Of a stretch of 64,000 nt of DNA, positions 1 to 8,458 are shown piece after piece. The translations under genes and the position numbers were made by a program. The stretch is from positions 62,001 through 126,000 of the forward strand of contig JAHIRM010000036.1 of NCBI GenBank assembly GCA_018818595.1. Direction: 5' to 3'. The stretch's first letter is position 1. Each line of letters begins with the position of its first letter. Source of the DNA: Bacillota bacterium. Its GTDB lineage: Bacteria; Bacillota_I; Bacilli_A; Izemoplasmatales; Hujiaoplasmataceae. The notes under the pieces are model-generated. The model worked only from the letters and a program-made list of their open reading frames with translations. It was not told where the DNA came from and did not search any database.

Positions 1-109
1 AAGTGCCTGTGTGTCCTATTGTTTTCATACTTAAAGATTTTCTTGCGATGTTTACAATATCATGACTTGTAAATCCTGTTGGTTTATCTATTAACAATAG
101 TCCATCCAT
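1..109 (-). CDS. truB: tRNA pseudouridine(55) synthase TruB, N-terminal part (cut by window edge)
   Basis: TruB converts U55 to pseudouridine in the T-loop of tRNAs. Only the first 36 codons are visible. They read MDGLLLIDKPTGFTSHDIVN and continue to a GHTGT motif, which is the conserved TruB N-terminus leading to the catalytic GxLDPxA loop just beyond the edge. The ATG at 107-109 is preceded by a GAGGTG ribosome site at 115-120. It lies 24 bases downstream of trxA on the same strand, so it is probably the third gene of a mutS2-trxA-truB unit. In related genomes truB is often followed by ribF, which cannot be seen here. The assignment rests on the motif alone but is specific. Confidence 0.9.
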   Translation of the reverse strand, partial: MDGLLLIDKPTGFTSHDIVNIARKSLSMKTIGHTGT

Positions 110-133
110 TTTTTCACCTCGAAACCCATGATT

Positions 134-442
134 TTATTCTTTGATTATTACTTTATGAAACCACATATTAAATTCTTCTTCATCTAGAGAACCACTAATT
201 CTCGAGATTTCTTTCCCGTTTACAAGATACAAAAGAACGGGAATTCCTTTAATATTAAACTTCTTCGCCAAATCGGTGTGTTCTTCTACATCGATTTGAA
301 TTACTTTCAAAAAAACATCTTTTTCAACTTCTAAAAGTGTTCTGTTTACTTTACGGCAAGTCCCGCACCATTTTGCACTAAATTCGACTAAATAAGATCC
401 ATGGTCTAAGTCAAAATTTGAATTTTTAGAATATTTTTCCAT
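134..442 (-). CDS. trxA: Thioredoxin-like protein
   Basis: This 102-residue single-domain thioredoxin fold protein is a likely cytoplasmic disulfide reductase. The redox motif is WCGTC with Cys26 and Cys29, a variant of the classic WCGPC in which Thr replaces Pro. The cis-proline loop appears as GIPVLLYL near residue 68. There is no signal peptide. The start ATG follows AGGAG, and the gene begins only 9 bases after the mutS2 stop, so it is probably co-transcribed with mutS2. The CGTC motif may alter redox potential, so a more specialised role than general thioredoxin is possible. Confidence 0.85.
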   Translation of the reverse strand: MEKYSKNSNFDLDHGSYLVEFSAKWCGTCRKVNRTLLEVEKDVFLKVIQIDVEEHTDLAKKFNIKGIPVLLYLVNGKEISRISGSLDEEEFNMWFHKVIIKE

Positions 443-451
443 AAATACTCC

Positions 452-2770
452 TTAATTAAAATAAATAACGGTGACTCCAGACCCGCCTTCGTTCATACCG
501 CCAGGTCTAAAACTTTTAATTTGTTTGTATTTTTTTACAGCTTCCTGAACGCCCTTGCGTAGAGCTCCTGTTCCATATCCATGGATAATATATGCAAATT
601 CTAAATTATTAACTAAACAATCATCGATGTATTTATCCAAAGAATCCATCGCTTCTTCAAATCTTTTTCCACGTAAATCCAATTCGACTCTTGCTATACT
701 TTCTTTGTGAATCGATACATGCGATTTTTTTTCTGATTTTGGACTGTTTTCGATAAATTCTAATTGATTTTCAGAAAAAACAGAAGAAAGGGCGCCCATT
801 TGAATTTCGTATTCTTGACTTCCTCGTTTTTTCATAACAATGCCAGATCTTTGATAAGGAACAACATTTACAATATCGCCAACACTTATCTTTTTGGTGT
901 TTAATTTTTGATAGTTAATAGCAGGCGTATTTAAATTTTTAACATCATGTTTTAATTTAGCTAATTCATGTTCTTTAAAATTCGCTGTTTTTTTCAATTC
1001 ATCTAATTCATTAATCAGTTCATATGCTTGTTTTTGAGCTTCTTCAATTGCCACTCTTTTTTCATGCTCTAAGTCTTTTATTAATTGATTTTGTTTGATT
1101 TTTGTCGAAGCAATTAATTGATCCACTTGATCATTTTTTTCTTTAACTTTTTGTTTTTCTTCTTTGTATTGTTTAATTTCATCATGAAGTTCTATGCTTT
1201 GACGTTCCAATTTCTTTATCAAATTAGACGTTTCATTATCAAAGGATAAAGAAATCGTTCTAGCTTTTTCAATAATTTCTTTTTCTAGCCCAAGTCTTAA
1301 AGCGATATCAAGTGCGTTAGAAGTTCCAGGAATTCCAATTTGAAGTCGATAGGTAGGTTTCAAAGAATCAATATCAAATTCCACAGAAGCATTTACAGTG
1401 TCTTCTAAATCATAAGCATATACTTTAAGCTCTGGGTAGTGAGTCGTTACCATACTAAAGACACTTTTCTTTCGAATATAGTCTAAAATACTTATCGCTA
1501 AAGAAGCTCCTTCTTTGGGGTCGGTTCCTGAACCAAGTTCATCGAGTAAAATTAAAGAATTTTTGCTTAATTTGCGTAAGATATATATGATCTTAGTAAT
1601 ATGAGATGAAAAAGTAGAAAGAGATTGTTCAATCGATTGTTCGTCTCCAATATCTGCAAATATATTCGAAAATACCATCGTTTTTGAACCGATGTCTACT
1701 GGAATAAGCAATCCTGCTTGAACCATGATAGAAAGCAATCCAAGTGTTTTTAATGCTACCGTTTTACCACCTGTATTTGGTCCCGTAATAACAATGGTAT
1801 GATATTTATGAAAATGTATGGTATTAGCCACAACCTCTTCTCTTGGAATTAATGGGTGCCTTGCATTGATTAATTCGATGGTTGATGAAGTGATGTCAAC
1901 GGATTCACAATCATTTTGAAGTGCATATTTTGCTTTACCAAAAATGATGTCAAGGGTCGTAAATATCAGTAAATTTTCTTCTAATGTTGAAGCTTCATTT
2001 GCGACTTCTTGGCTTAACCGATATAATATTTTTTCAATAGCATCTTGTTCTTCCATATACAAAGATTGAAGAGAATTATTGAGTTCGACACAAGCCATTG
2101 GTTCAATGAATACCGTTTCCTTACTTGCGGATTGGTCGTGAATAATTCCTTTAAATGAATTCTTATATTCTGCTTTTACAGGCAAAACCAAACGATTATT
2201 TCTGATTGTAATTAAAGTGTCTGTTAATTTTGTTTGTTCACTTCTTAAAAGCGAATTCATCTTTTCAGAAATCCTTTTGTCCGTAACTTGTATTTTTTTA
2301 CGAACGGATTGAAGTTCTGGTGAAGCGTCATCGTATATTTGACCAGTTTGATCAATTGAGGCATCAATCTCTTTTTTCACTCTTGGGTGAAGGATGATAT
2401 TTTCATAATAGGTATCAAGAGAAGTTGATGCTATGTCTAATTGTTTAATTTTTTTAATGTAATTTTTGTTTCTGGATTCGGCTTCAATAAAAGAAACAAA
2501 ATTCAATAATTCTTCAATTTGAAGTGTAGAGCCGATTTTTGCTCTTTTTATTGAATCTTTCACATTCAAAACACCTGTCATAGGTGTTTCGTCGTATCGT
2601 TCTATCATTGTTTTCGCTTGAGATACTTCCAAAAGCATACGTTCTATTTCTAATTGATCGCTTATAGGTTTTATTTCTAGAATTTCTTGTTTGCCCAAAT
2701 CGGTGCTAACATATTTTCGTAAAGTCAAAAGAATTTTCTGAAATTCTAGGATTTCTGCATCTGCATACAT
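452..2770 (-). CDS. mutS2: Endonuclease MutS2 (ribosome rescue / recombination suppressor)
   Basis: At 772 residues this has the normal length for MutS2. The order is an N-terminal MutS core and lever region, an ABC-type ATPase with Walker A GPNTGGKT near residue 330 and Walker B LILLDELGSGTDP near 410, a long coiled coil at roughly 510-630, and a C-terminal Smr domain with LDLRG and the HGYGTGALRKGV motif. MutS2 lacks the mismatch-binding domain of MutS; in related Firmicutes it acts on collided ribosomes or branched DNA. The ATG at 2768-2770 follows GAAGGTGAG. It is divergent from rnhC and heads a unit with trxA and truB. Confidence 0.95.
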   Translation of the reverse strand: MYADAEILEFQKILLTLRKYVSTDLGKQEILEIKPISDQLEIERMLLEVSQAKTMIERYDETPMTGVLNVKDSIKRAKIGSTLQIEELLNFVSFIEAESRNKNYIKKIKQLDIASTSLDTYYENIILHPRVKKEIDASIDQTGQIYDDASPELQSVRKKIQVTDKRISEKMNSLLRSEQTKLTDTLITIRNNRLVLPVKAEYKNSFKGIIHDQSASKETVFIEPMACVELNNSLQSLYMEEQDAIEKILYRLSQEVANEASTLEENLLIFTTLDIIFGKAKYALQNDCESVDITSSTIELINARHPLIPREEVVANTIHFHKYHTIVITGPNTGGKTVALKTLGLLSIMVQAGLLIPVDIGSKTMVFSNIFADIGDEQSIEQSLSTFSSHITKIIYILRKLSKNSLILLDELGSGTDPKEGASLAISILDYIRKKSVFSMVTTHYPELKVYAYDLEDTVNASVEFDIDSLKPTYRLQIGIPGTSNALDIALRLGLEKEIIEKARTISLSFDNETSNLIKKLERQSIELHDEIKQYKEEKQKVKEKNDQVDQLIASTKIKQNQLIKDLEHEKRVAIEEAQKQAYELINELDELKKTANFKEHELAKLKHDVKNLNTPAINYQKLNTKKISVGDIVNVVPYQRSGIVMKKRGSQEYEIQMGALSSVFSENQLEFIENSPKSEKKSHVSIHKESIARVELDLRGKRFEEAMDSLDKYIDDCLVNNLEFAYIIHGYGTGALRKGVQEAVKKYKQIKSFRPGGMNEGGSGVTVIYFN

Positions 2771-2836
2771 ATACTCACCTTCATTCTCTTCTATTTTAAC
2801 ACAAAATATGATAAAATATACCTAGGAGTTGAGACA

Positions 2837-3754
2837 ATGAATTATGTTTTTTCGATTGCAAAGTCTGATATTGATACTTTGCTTGAATATTATCAGGATG
2901 TAGTTTCAAAGAATTCCCAAGAACATGTTCTTGCTTTTTTTCAAAGTGATGAGGTTTCTATTACTATTTATAAATCCTTAAAAGTCATGCTACAAGGAAA
3001 AAATGCTAAAGACGAATATCTTATGTGGTCAGATCTTTTAGGATTTGAACCAATCCTTCAAGAAGAAACGAAGCCTAAGCCTTCTCATAACTCAAATGCC
3101 TTTCAACATAAAAATGCAATTGGAAGCGATGAAGTAGGCACAGGTGATTTTTTTGGTCCAGTGGTAGTTTGTGCTGCTTACGTTGGTAATTTGGATTTTG
3201 AATTCTTAGATAATCTTCATGTAAAAGATTCTAAAAAATTAAGTGATGATTTTATTTTAAAGATAGGCGAATCTTTAATTAAAAAGATTTCATATCAAGT
3301 AGTCATTCTTCCGAACCCCAAATTTAATGAATTAACCAATCAAGGCTACAACATGAATAAAATAAAAGCTTATTTGCATAATCATGCCATTCGTAAATTA
3401 TTAGCTAAAATCAATAAGCCATTTGAAATGGTTATTATCGATGAGTTTTGTTCAAAAGAACATTATTTTACTTATTTGAAAGATGTGGAAGCTTATTCAA
3501 ATATTACATTTTTACAAAAAGCGGAGGATCTACATCAAAGCGTTGCTGTAGCATCCATTATTGCTCGTTTTACTTTTTTAAAGGAAATGGATAAATTAAA
3601 CTCAACACTTGGAATCATTTTACCACTTGGTGCTGGAGTTGGTGTAGATCTTATTGGGAAACGAATTGCTTTGGAAAAAGGGTTTGGCATATTCCAAGAC
3701 ATCGCTAAAGTAAACTTCAAGAATTTTGAAAAAATTAAAAATTTAATGAAATAA
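2837..3754 (+). CDS. rnhC: Ribonuclease HIII
   Basis: RNase HIII removes RNA from RNA-DNA hybrids (R-loops, primers). The N-terminal 75 or so residues match the TBP-like substrate-binding domain typical of HIII. The catalytic domain begins with SDEVGTGDFFGP (Asp98, Glu99), followed by the acidic pair in VKDSKKLSD and IIDEF and by a conserved HQSVAVASIIAR helix. At 305 residues the length is normal. The ATG follows AGGAGTTGAG. It is the only plus-strand gene in the first 29 kb and ends in a shared terminator. The pairing with mutS2 as a divergent neighbour is common in Firmicutes. Confidence 0.93.
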   Translation: MNYVFSIAKSDIDTLLEYYQDVVSKNSQEHVLAFFQSDEVSITIYKSLKVMLQGKNAKDEYLMWSDLLGFEPILQEETKPKPSHNSNAFQHKNAIGSDEVGTGDFFGPVVVCAAYVGNLDFEFLDNLHVKDSKKLSDDFILKIGESLIKKISYQVVILPNPKFNELTNQGYNMNKIKAYLHNHAIRKLLAKINKPFEMVIIDEFCSKEHYFTYLKDVEAYSNITFLQKAEDLHQSVAVASIIARFTFLKEMDKLNSTLGIILPLGAGVGVDLIGKRIALEKGFGIFQDIAKVNFKNFEKIKNLMK

Positions 3755-3766
3755 CTTTGATTTAAT

Positions 3767-3801
3767 AAAAGAAGGTGACCCACAATGGTTCACCTTCTTT
3801 T
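3767..3801. terminator. Bidirectional intrinsic terminator
   Basis: A 12-bp perfect stem (AAAAGAAGGTGA at 3767-3778 pairing with TCACCTTCTTTT at 3790-3801) is flanked by A-rich and T-rich tracts. It can terminate rnhC on the plus strand and the ABC exporter operon on the minus strand. Confidence 0.85.
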
Positions 3802-3804
3802 ATT

Positions 3805-3933
3805 TTATTCGTCTTCTTTTTTATAATTCGGTTTCTCTTTTTTCTTTTCTTGGAGTTTTTTAAAGAACACTAATTTCAAATATCCAATTCCTACAACTCC
3901 TGCAGCAATTAATACCCACCAATACCAATCCAT
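3805..3933 (-). CDS. Small single-pass membrane protein (42 aa) at end of ABC exporter operon
   Basis: This short gene encodes 42 residues. An aromatic N-terminus (MDWYWW) leads into a hydrophobic segment of about 20 residues (VLIAAGVVGIGYLKLVFF), then a strongly basic and finally acidic tail rich in Lys and Glu. It looks like a one-helix membrane protein with the charged tail in the cytoplasm. An AGGAGGG ribosome site at 3939-3945 overlaps the stop codon of the upstream permease, so translation is probably coupled. I recognise no family. The position suggests an accessory subunit or small regulator of the exporter, which is inference. The strong ribosome site and spacing argue that it is real. 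Confidence 0.75.
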   Translation of the reverse strand: MDWYWWVLIAAGVVGIGYLKLVFFKKLQEKKKEKPNYKKEDE

Positions 3934-3943
3934 AAAATCCCTC

Positions 3944-4750
3944 CTATTTTAAGTTTGATTTTTTAATGAAAAATCGCAAACAAATCCCACCAAGGAAAAT
4001 GGTGTAAACCGCGCCAATTAGCAGATACATTCCATAAGACAAATCACTTGGATTTGTGCTAGACAAACTAATATTTAATAATGCTTTGACGGTCCAAAAA
4101 TTGGGAACAATTCCTAATATATATTGTTTTGCATCTTTAAAAGTGTCTAATAGTGTTAACAAGGGAACCATAATAATTATTCCGCTACTTTTCATGAAAG
4201 CAAATCCTTCAATTTTGTTTTTCGCGATTGCACCAATAATCATCGCGATAGTGGGAATTACAAGGCTCGCCACCAAGGAAAAAATGATGATTTGTCCATA
4301 AGATATGTTATCAAGCAGATTAACAGTTTGAGACAAGTAAACCACTTGATATTTATCGGTAGCTATTAATTTAAGTCCTCCTATCATGAACACATTTCCA
4401 AAAAATGCTAAAACATAAGTGTATGCAACTTTGAACATTGCATATCCTGATACCGTAACTGGAGTTACAGCAATGTTGATTAAGGTGTTTTCATCTTTGT
4501 TTTCGAGCAAGGAAAATCCAAGAAGAGCTCCCATGACAAATCCACCTAAAGACAAAATCACTACAAATCCAATCAAAAGTGTGATTGTCGTGCCATTAGA
4601 ATCTTGAGTAGAAGTTTTATCCAAAATTGCTGGTAGCAAAAAGCCACAAATAAATAGCATTAATATTGGATAAACTATCATGAAAATACTCATAGAATCT
4701 TTTAATATCATTTTAAATTCATATTTTAATAGACTAATATATTTTTTCAT
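3944..4750 (-). CDS. ABC-2 type transporter permease
   Basis: This 268-residue integral membrane protein has about six hydrophobic segments. It starts with a short cytoplasmic stretch (MKKYISLLKYEFKMILKD) typical of ABC-2 permeases. A segment after residue 60 is rich in Gly and hydrophobic residues and is followed by LLENKDENTLINIAVTPV, the amphipathic coupling-helix region seen in this family. It starts 2 bases after the other permease and is expected to form a heterodimeric channel with it, powered by the ATPase at 5462. The substrate is not evident; drugs, lipids or peptides are all possible for TetR-linked systems. Confidence 0.85.
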   Translation of the reverse strand: MKKYISLLKYEFKMILKDSMSIFMIVYPILMLFICGFLLPAILDKTSTQDSNGTTITLLIGFVVILSLGGFVMGALLGFSLLENKDENTLINIAVTPVTVSGYAMFKVAYTYVLAFFGNVFMIGGLKLIATDKYQVVYLSQTVNLLDNISYGQIIIFSLVASLVIPTIAMIIGAIAKNKIEGFAFMKSSGIIIMVPLLTLLDTFKDAKQYILGIVPNFWTVKALLNISLSSTNPSDLSYGMYLLIGAVYTIFLGGICLRFFIKKSNLK

Positions 4751-4752
4751 AA

Positions 4753-5469
4753 TTACCCCTCAATTGCGACTTTTACAAATCGTTTATACACAACAAGCGG
4801 ATAAAGGAGCGATGGAATTAAAATAAGGTAAAGAATAGATGCAATCGTCTTCCAGGTTTCTCCTTCTGCAAGTGCACTTTTAAATAAATATTGACCTGCA
4901 TAACTAGGAGAAAGCAATACTATGAAATCAATACTTGTTGGAATAATTTCTAACGCCACAAGTAATACTGGCAAAAAGAATAAAAGCATTAAACCCATAT
5001 ATCTTACCAGCATTCCCATAAAATCTTTTGCATTTAACGTAATTACAAATCCGATTGCAGTATGACTTAATATAATAATAACCATATAGAAAAATAGTAA
5101 TAATACATTCAATTCAATTTCGTGAAAGATAAGAGCAGCTCCTACTACTAGCACAAAAGAGATGGTTCCTACAACAATCGTTGAGACGATTTTAGCAATA
5201 AGCACCCAAAGGAGCGATACAGGTGAAACAAGTAATGCATTCATAGTTCCTTCTTGCTTTTCAAGATAAAAGGAAGCAGCAAGTAAAATAATGCTCATTA
5301 ATCCCGCATCCATTAGCACTAAAAATGGAAGTAACATTTTTACCGTTTCGATATCTGAAAAACCAATGATAATAACCCAAATGGCTGAAACAAGAACTCC
5401 AAAAAATAAAATTTTGTATTTGACTAGTCGAAAGAGTTCTCCTTTAATCAAATGCCATAATTTATTCAT
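4753..5469 (-). CDS. ABC-2 type transporter permease
   Basis: This 238-residue membrane protein has about six hydrophobic helices. Its N-terminus (MNKLWHLIKGELFRLVKYK) resembles that of the companion permease. The EKQEGTMNALLVSPVS motif near residue 70 is the characteristic coupling region of ABC-2 permeases. Its start overlaps the ATPase gene by 8 bases, so the three exporter genes are translationally linked. It is likely the second half of a heterodimeric efflux channel in the cytoplasmic membrane. Confidence 0.85.
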   Translation of the reverse strand: MNKLWHLIKGELFRLVKYKILFFGVLVSAIWVIIIGFSDIETVKMLLPFLVLMDAGLMSIILLAASFYLEKQEGTMNALLVSPVSLLWVLIAKIVSTIVVGTISFVLVVGAALIFHEIELNVLLLFFYMVIIILSHTAIGFVITLNAKDFMGMLVRYMGLMLLFFLPVLLVALEIIPTSIDFIVLLSPSYAGQYLFKSALAEGETWKTIASILYLILIPSLLYPLVVYKRFVKVAIEG

Positions 5470-6325
5470 GGTCTTTATCTCCTGTCACCTTAATAAAGAT
5501 GTCTTCCAGAGTTGTTTCGCCACTATGAATGGTTTCAATATCATGTTGTTTTAAAGCTTGTAAGAATAGATCGTTTTCTCCTATTTTTTCTAATGAAAAA
5601 GTTTCAGATAATAAATCGGTATCTTCATAATATTCTATTTTTACTTCTTTTTTCCCAAATCTCATTTTTAATTCTCGAACGGTAGATGTTTCGGTAATTT
5701 TACCAACATTCATAAATACAACATGATCACAAAGTTGTTCTACATCTCCCATGAGATGGGTTGTGATAAATACTGTTTTTCCTTGGGCTTTGAATTCTAA
5801 AATTAAGTCCTTTATAATTTTAGCATTTTTCGGGTCTAGTCCTGCAGTTGGTTCATCTAAGAATAAAACATCTGGATCATTTAAAAGAGCTCTTACAAAG
5901 TTAAGTCTTACTTTCATTCCCTTAGAAAAATCGCCAACCATTTGATTTCTTGCTTCAAACAAACCTACTTTAGTTAGTAATTCTTCATAATTAATGTTCT
6001 TTTTGTAAAGATTTGCAAAATACTTGAGATTTTCAAGTGCCGTTAGTTTATTAAAATGCACCGGCATTTCAAAACCAACGCCAACGTTTTCATAAAACTC
6101 TTTTTTGTAAGACTTTAAATCTTTTCCAAAATATAAAATTTCACCTTTATAATCTTCTAATAGCTTTGAAAGAATTTTTTGAGTAGTGGATTTCCCGGCT
6201 CCACTTGGTCCCAAAAGTCCAAACACTTTTCCTTGTTCTACTTCAAACGAAATCCCTTTAATGACATCTTCATTTCCTCTTGGGTAACGAAAACTTAACT
6301 CTTTCACTTCAAATACGTTTTTCAT
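5462..6325 (-). CDS. ABC transporter ATP-binding protein
   Basis: This 287-residue nucleotide-binding subunit has Walker A GPSGAGKST near residue 40, a signature-like DFSKGMKVRL near 133, Walker B DVLFLDEPTAGLDP near 157, and a switch His in FITTHLMGDVEQL. The signature is the FSKGM form common in multidrug and antibiotic exporters. After the ATPase core, about 80 residues form the usual C-terminal extension. It overlaps the end of tetR by 17 bases, which fits co-transcription with its regulator. Confidence 0.92.
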   Translation of the reverse strand: MKNVFEVKELSFRYPRGNEDVIKGISFEVEQGKVFGLLGPSGAGKSTTQKILSKLLEDYKGEILYFGKDLKSYKKEFYENVGVGFEMPVHFNKLTALENLKYFANLYKKNINYEELLTKVGLFEARNQMVGDFSKGMKVRLNFVRALLNDPDVLFLDEPTAGLDPKNAKIIKDLILEFKAQGKTVFITTHLMGDVEQLCDHVVFMNVGKITETSTVRELKMRFGKKEVKIEYYEDTDLLSETFSLEKIGENDLFLQALKQHDIETIHSGETTLEDIFIKVTGDKDHE

Positions 6326-6929
6326 TGTTTTTCTCCATTCCTCTCACGACTGTTTTTAAATATCGAATTGTATCTTCTCTAATGGAATTCAAATAATCTA
6401 TATCGAGTTCCCGGTTAATATAAGTCGTTTGAATTCCTGCAACAGCAATTTCAACATATTTTATTACATCTTCTTTTGTAAATTCATCTCTTATATTATC
6501 CATCGGGATGTCCTCAAAGAACATTCTCATACTTAGTTTCGTTAAATCACGAAGATGAGTTGCTACTAATGATTTAATCTCTCTTGGTGGATTTCCAGTT
6601 CCTTCCAGAAGAATCTTTGTATCGAAAGGATGTTTCTTGGAATACTCTAATTTCCATAAAATCATCTCTGTGATCTTTTCAAAAATATCACGAGTATTAG
6701 AATATGAAATCTCATTCATATGAAGAAGCATTCTTTCTAAAGATTTTTTGTATACTTCATAAAATAACATACTCTTTGAAATAAATATTTTAAAAATGGT
6801 TCCTTTTGAAACTCCTGCAATAGGATAAATTCGGTTAGTAGAAGCTTCTTTATACCCATAGGTTCCAAATTCAGATAAAGCAGCCTCTAAAATTTTTGTT
6901 CTTGATGATTTTTCTTTATTCAAAAACAT
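6309..6929 (-). CDS. TetR-family transcriptional regulator of the adjacent exporter
   Basis: The N-terminal helix-turn-helix is visible as SRTKILEAALSEFGTYGYKEASTNRIYPIAGVSKGTIFKIF (split here only in reading; roughly residues 8-48), the standard TetR_N pattern. The rest is a helical ligand-binding and dimerisation domain. An in-frame GTG at 6957 would add ten residues, but it lies inside the palindromic operator, so I prefer the ATG at 6927-6929. GGAGG is close to that ATG (2 bases), so the exact start is uncertain. As first gene of the operon it should repress itself and the exporter until a ligand binds. Confidence 0.85.
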   Translation of the reverse strand: MFLNKEKSSRTKILEAALSEFGTYGYKEASTNRIYPIAGVSKGTIFKIFISKSMLFYEVYKKSLERMLLHMNEISYSNTRDIFEKITEMILWKLEYSKKHPFDTKILLEGTGNPPREIKSLVATHLRDLTKLSMRMFFEDIPMDNIRDEFTKEDVIKYVEIAVAGIQTTYINRELDIDYLNSIREDTIRYLKTVVRGMEKNNEKRI

Positions 6930-6943
6930 CGCCTCCAAACCAG

Positions 6944-6959
6944 GTGACCATATGGTCAC
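6944..6959. promoter_or_regulatory. Putative TetR operator, perfect 16-bp palindrome
   Basis: The sequence GTGACCATATGGTCAC is a perfect palindrome lying directly downstream of the -10 box of tetR, about where transcription should start. Its size, symmetry and position are those of an autoregulatory TetR operator. Binding here would block the whole exporter operon. Confidence 0.75.
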
Positions 6960-6963
6960 TTAT

Positions 6964-6992
6964 ATTTTAATATGGTTTGAATTATTTGTCAA
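6964..6992 (-). promoter_or_regulatory. Sigma-A type promoter of the tetR-ABC operon
   Basis: On the minus strand a perfect -35 box TTGACA (6987-6992) is separated by 17 bases from TAAAAT (6964-6969). The predicted start falls at the upstream edge of the palindrome at 6944-6959. Confidence 0.8.
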
Positions 6993-7005
6993 TATCAAAA
7001 TAAAA

Positions 7006-7027
7006 AAAACCACAAAATTGTGGTTTT
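7006..7027 (-). terminator. Intrinsic terminator after rluD
   Basis: A 10-bp stem (AAAACCACAA / TTGTGGTTTT) overlaps the rluD stop codon and is followed on the minus strand by a run of eight T. It closes the long operon that begins near 14078. Confidence 0.8.
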
Positions 7028-7955
7028 AACTTGCTATTCCTGATTGTAAAGACTCAATCAAATCTGAAAATTCTTGTGGCAGTTCCCTAGTAAATTCCAT
7101 CCATTTCTTTGTAATCGGATGAGTAAACCCAATGGTTTTCGCATGAAGAAATTGACCAAATTCAGTTGCATTTTTATTTTTACCGTAGACATAGTCTCCT
7201 ACTAGAGGAAATTTAATGTAGGCAAAATGAACTCGTATTTGGTGCGTTCTTCCTGTTTCTAGTTGACACGACACAAGCGTCTTATCTGAAAAGCGTTTTA
7301 AAACTTCAAAATGCGTAACGGCTGATTTTCCTGAAGCGACAACTGCCATTTTCTTACGGTCTCTTGGATCTCTTGCAAGAGGGGCATCAATTGTTCCTCT
7401 TTGGTTCAAGATGACTCCATCTACTAATGCAATGTATTCTCTTTTTGTCGTTTTTTCTTTTAATTCATCTGCTAAAACTTGATGAGCATAATCGGTTTTA
7501 GCAACCATTAGTAATCCGCTCGTATCTTTATCTATTCGATGGACAATTCCTGGTCGGATATCACCATTGATGTTAGATAATTGATTTATATGGTAAAGAA
7601 GTGCGTTTACAAGAGTGTGTTCGTAGTGCCCTGGTGCGGGATGAGTCACCATTCCCGAAGGTTTATTCACGACTAATAAATAATCATCTTCATACACTAT
7701 GTCTAACGGAATGTTTTCAGCTTGAATATCTTGCTCAGTCAAAGGTATTTCTTCTAATTGAATAAAATCGCCGATTTTTACTTTATAGTTTGCTTTTACG
7801 GCTTTGCTATTGACTAAAACCGTTTGTAAAGCAATCATTTTTTGGACAGTTGTCCTCGATAATTCTTCATAAAGTTCCGATAGAAATTTATCGATTCTTA
7901 TTAGTGGATCTGTCTCTAAAATAGTATATTCTAAGTTTTCATTAAGTCGTTTCAT
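7026..7955 (-). CDS. rluD: RluD-family 23S rRNA pseudouridine synthase
   Basis: The 309 residues contain an N-terminal S4 RNA-binding domain (RIDKFLSELYEELSRTTVQKMI) and a pseudouridine synthase domain with the catalytic HRIDKDTSGLLMVAKT motif near residue 140, where the Asp attacks the uridine. The RLDxxTSG form marks the RluA/RluC/RluD branch. In Bacilli this gene typically follows lspA, exactly as here, with a 14-base overlap. It probably modifies uridines in helix 69 or nearby of 23S rRNA, although RluA and RluC-type specificity cannot be excluded from sequence alone. Confidence 0.9.
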   Translation of the reverse strand: MKRLNENLEYTILETDPLIRIDKFLSELYEELSRTTVQKMIALQTVLVNSKAVKANYKVKIGDFIQLEEIPLTEQDIQAENIPLDIVYEDDYLLVVNKPSGMVTHPAPGHYEHTLVNALLYHINQLSNINGDIRPGIVHRIDKDTSGLLMVAKTDYAHQVLADELKEKTTKREYIALVDGVILNQRGTIDAPLARDPRDRKKMAVVASGKSAVTHFEVLKRFSDKTLVSCQLETGRTHQIRVHFAYIKFPLVGDYVYGKNKNATEFGQFLHAKTIGFTHPITKKWMEFTRELPQEFSDLIESLQSGIAS

Positions 7956-8445
7956 TAGTTTTATTCCTTTTTGGTTCTAAAAAGAATTGATCAATTAAGA
8001 ACAATGCAATTCCAACATTTAAACACATATCCGCAAAATTAAAGACATAAATCCATATTCCTCTGAAATCGATAAAATCTATCACATAAGAGTGTATCGA
8101 TCGATCAAGGAAATTACCTAAAGTGCCCGCGATTAATAATGCCAAACTAAGTGTGTACCAAAATTTCTTTTTATTTTTAAAATCAGATTTCAAAAGCATG
8201 TATCCAAAAACGAATGTGGCAACAATCGCAGTAACTAAGAAAAAATACATTCCAAAAGTCGTATCTCCACCAAGTCCAAAAACGGCTCCTGTATTTTCCA
8301 CATAACTAAAATGAAAAAAATCTTGAATAATAGGAATGGTCTTTTCTGCTCCTACAGCATAGGATGCAAATGTATTCACAATCAGTAATTTTGATACTTG
8401 GTCTATTGTGACCAGCCCAATAACAATTAATATCCATACAATCAT
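7942..8445 (-). CDS. lspA: Lipoprotein signal peptidase (signal peptidase II)
   Basis: LspA removes the signal peptide of prolipoproteins in the membrane. The 167 residues show four transmembrane helices, an N-terminal DQVSK motif, the conserved NTGAVFG, GNFLDR...YVIDF and FNFADMCLN blocks, and the two catalytic aspartates in the last two. Two lipoproteins with lipoboxes lie elsewhere in the window (23317 and 45558), so substrates exist. It overlaps rluD by 14 bases. Confidence 0.95.
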   Translation of the reverse strand: MIVWILIVIGLVTIDQVSKLLIVNTFASYAVGAEKTIPIIQDFFHFSYVENTGAVFGLGGDTTFGMYFFLVTAIVATFVFGYMLLKSDFKNKKKFWYTLSLALLIAGTLGNFLDRSIHSYVIDFIDFRGIWIYVFNFADMCLNVGIALFLIDQFFLEPKRNKTNETT

Positions 8446-8458
8446 ACTGTTTCTCCTT

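Noticed and set aside
3535-3783. 82-residue minus-strand frame
   Set aside because: Antisense to rnhC, and its start lies in the terminator stem.
6309-6325. Use of TGA as tryptophan
   Set aside because: TGA ends several genes of normal length (tetR, dCMP deaminase, the Fic-like gene) and Trp is encoded by TGG throughout.
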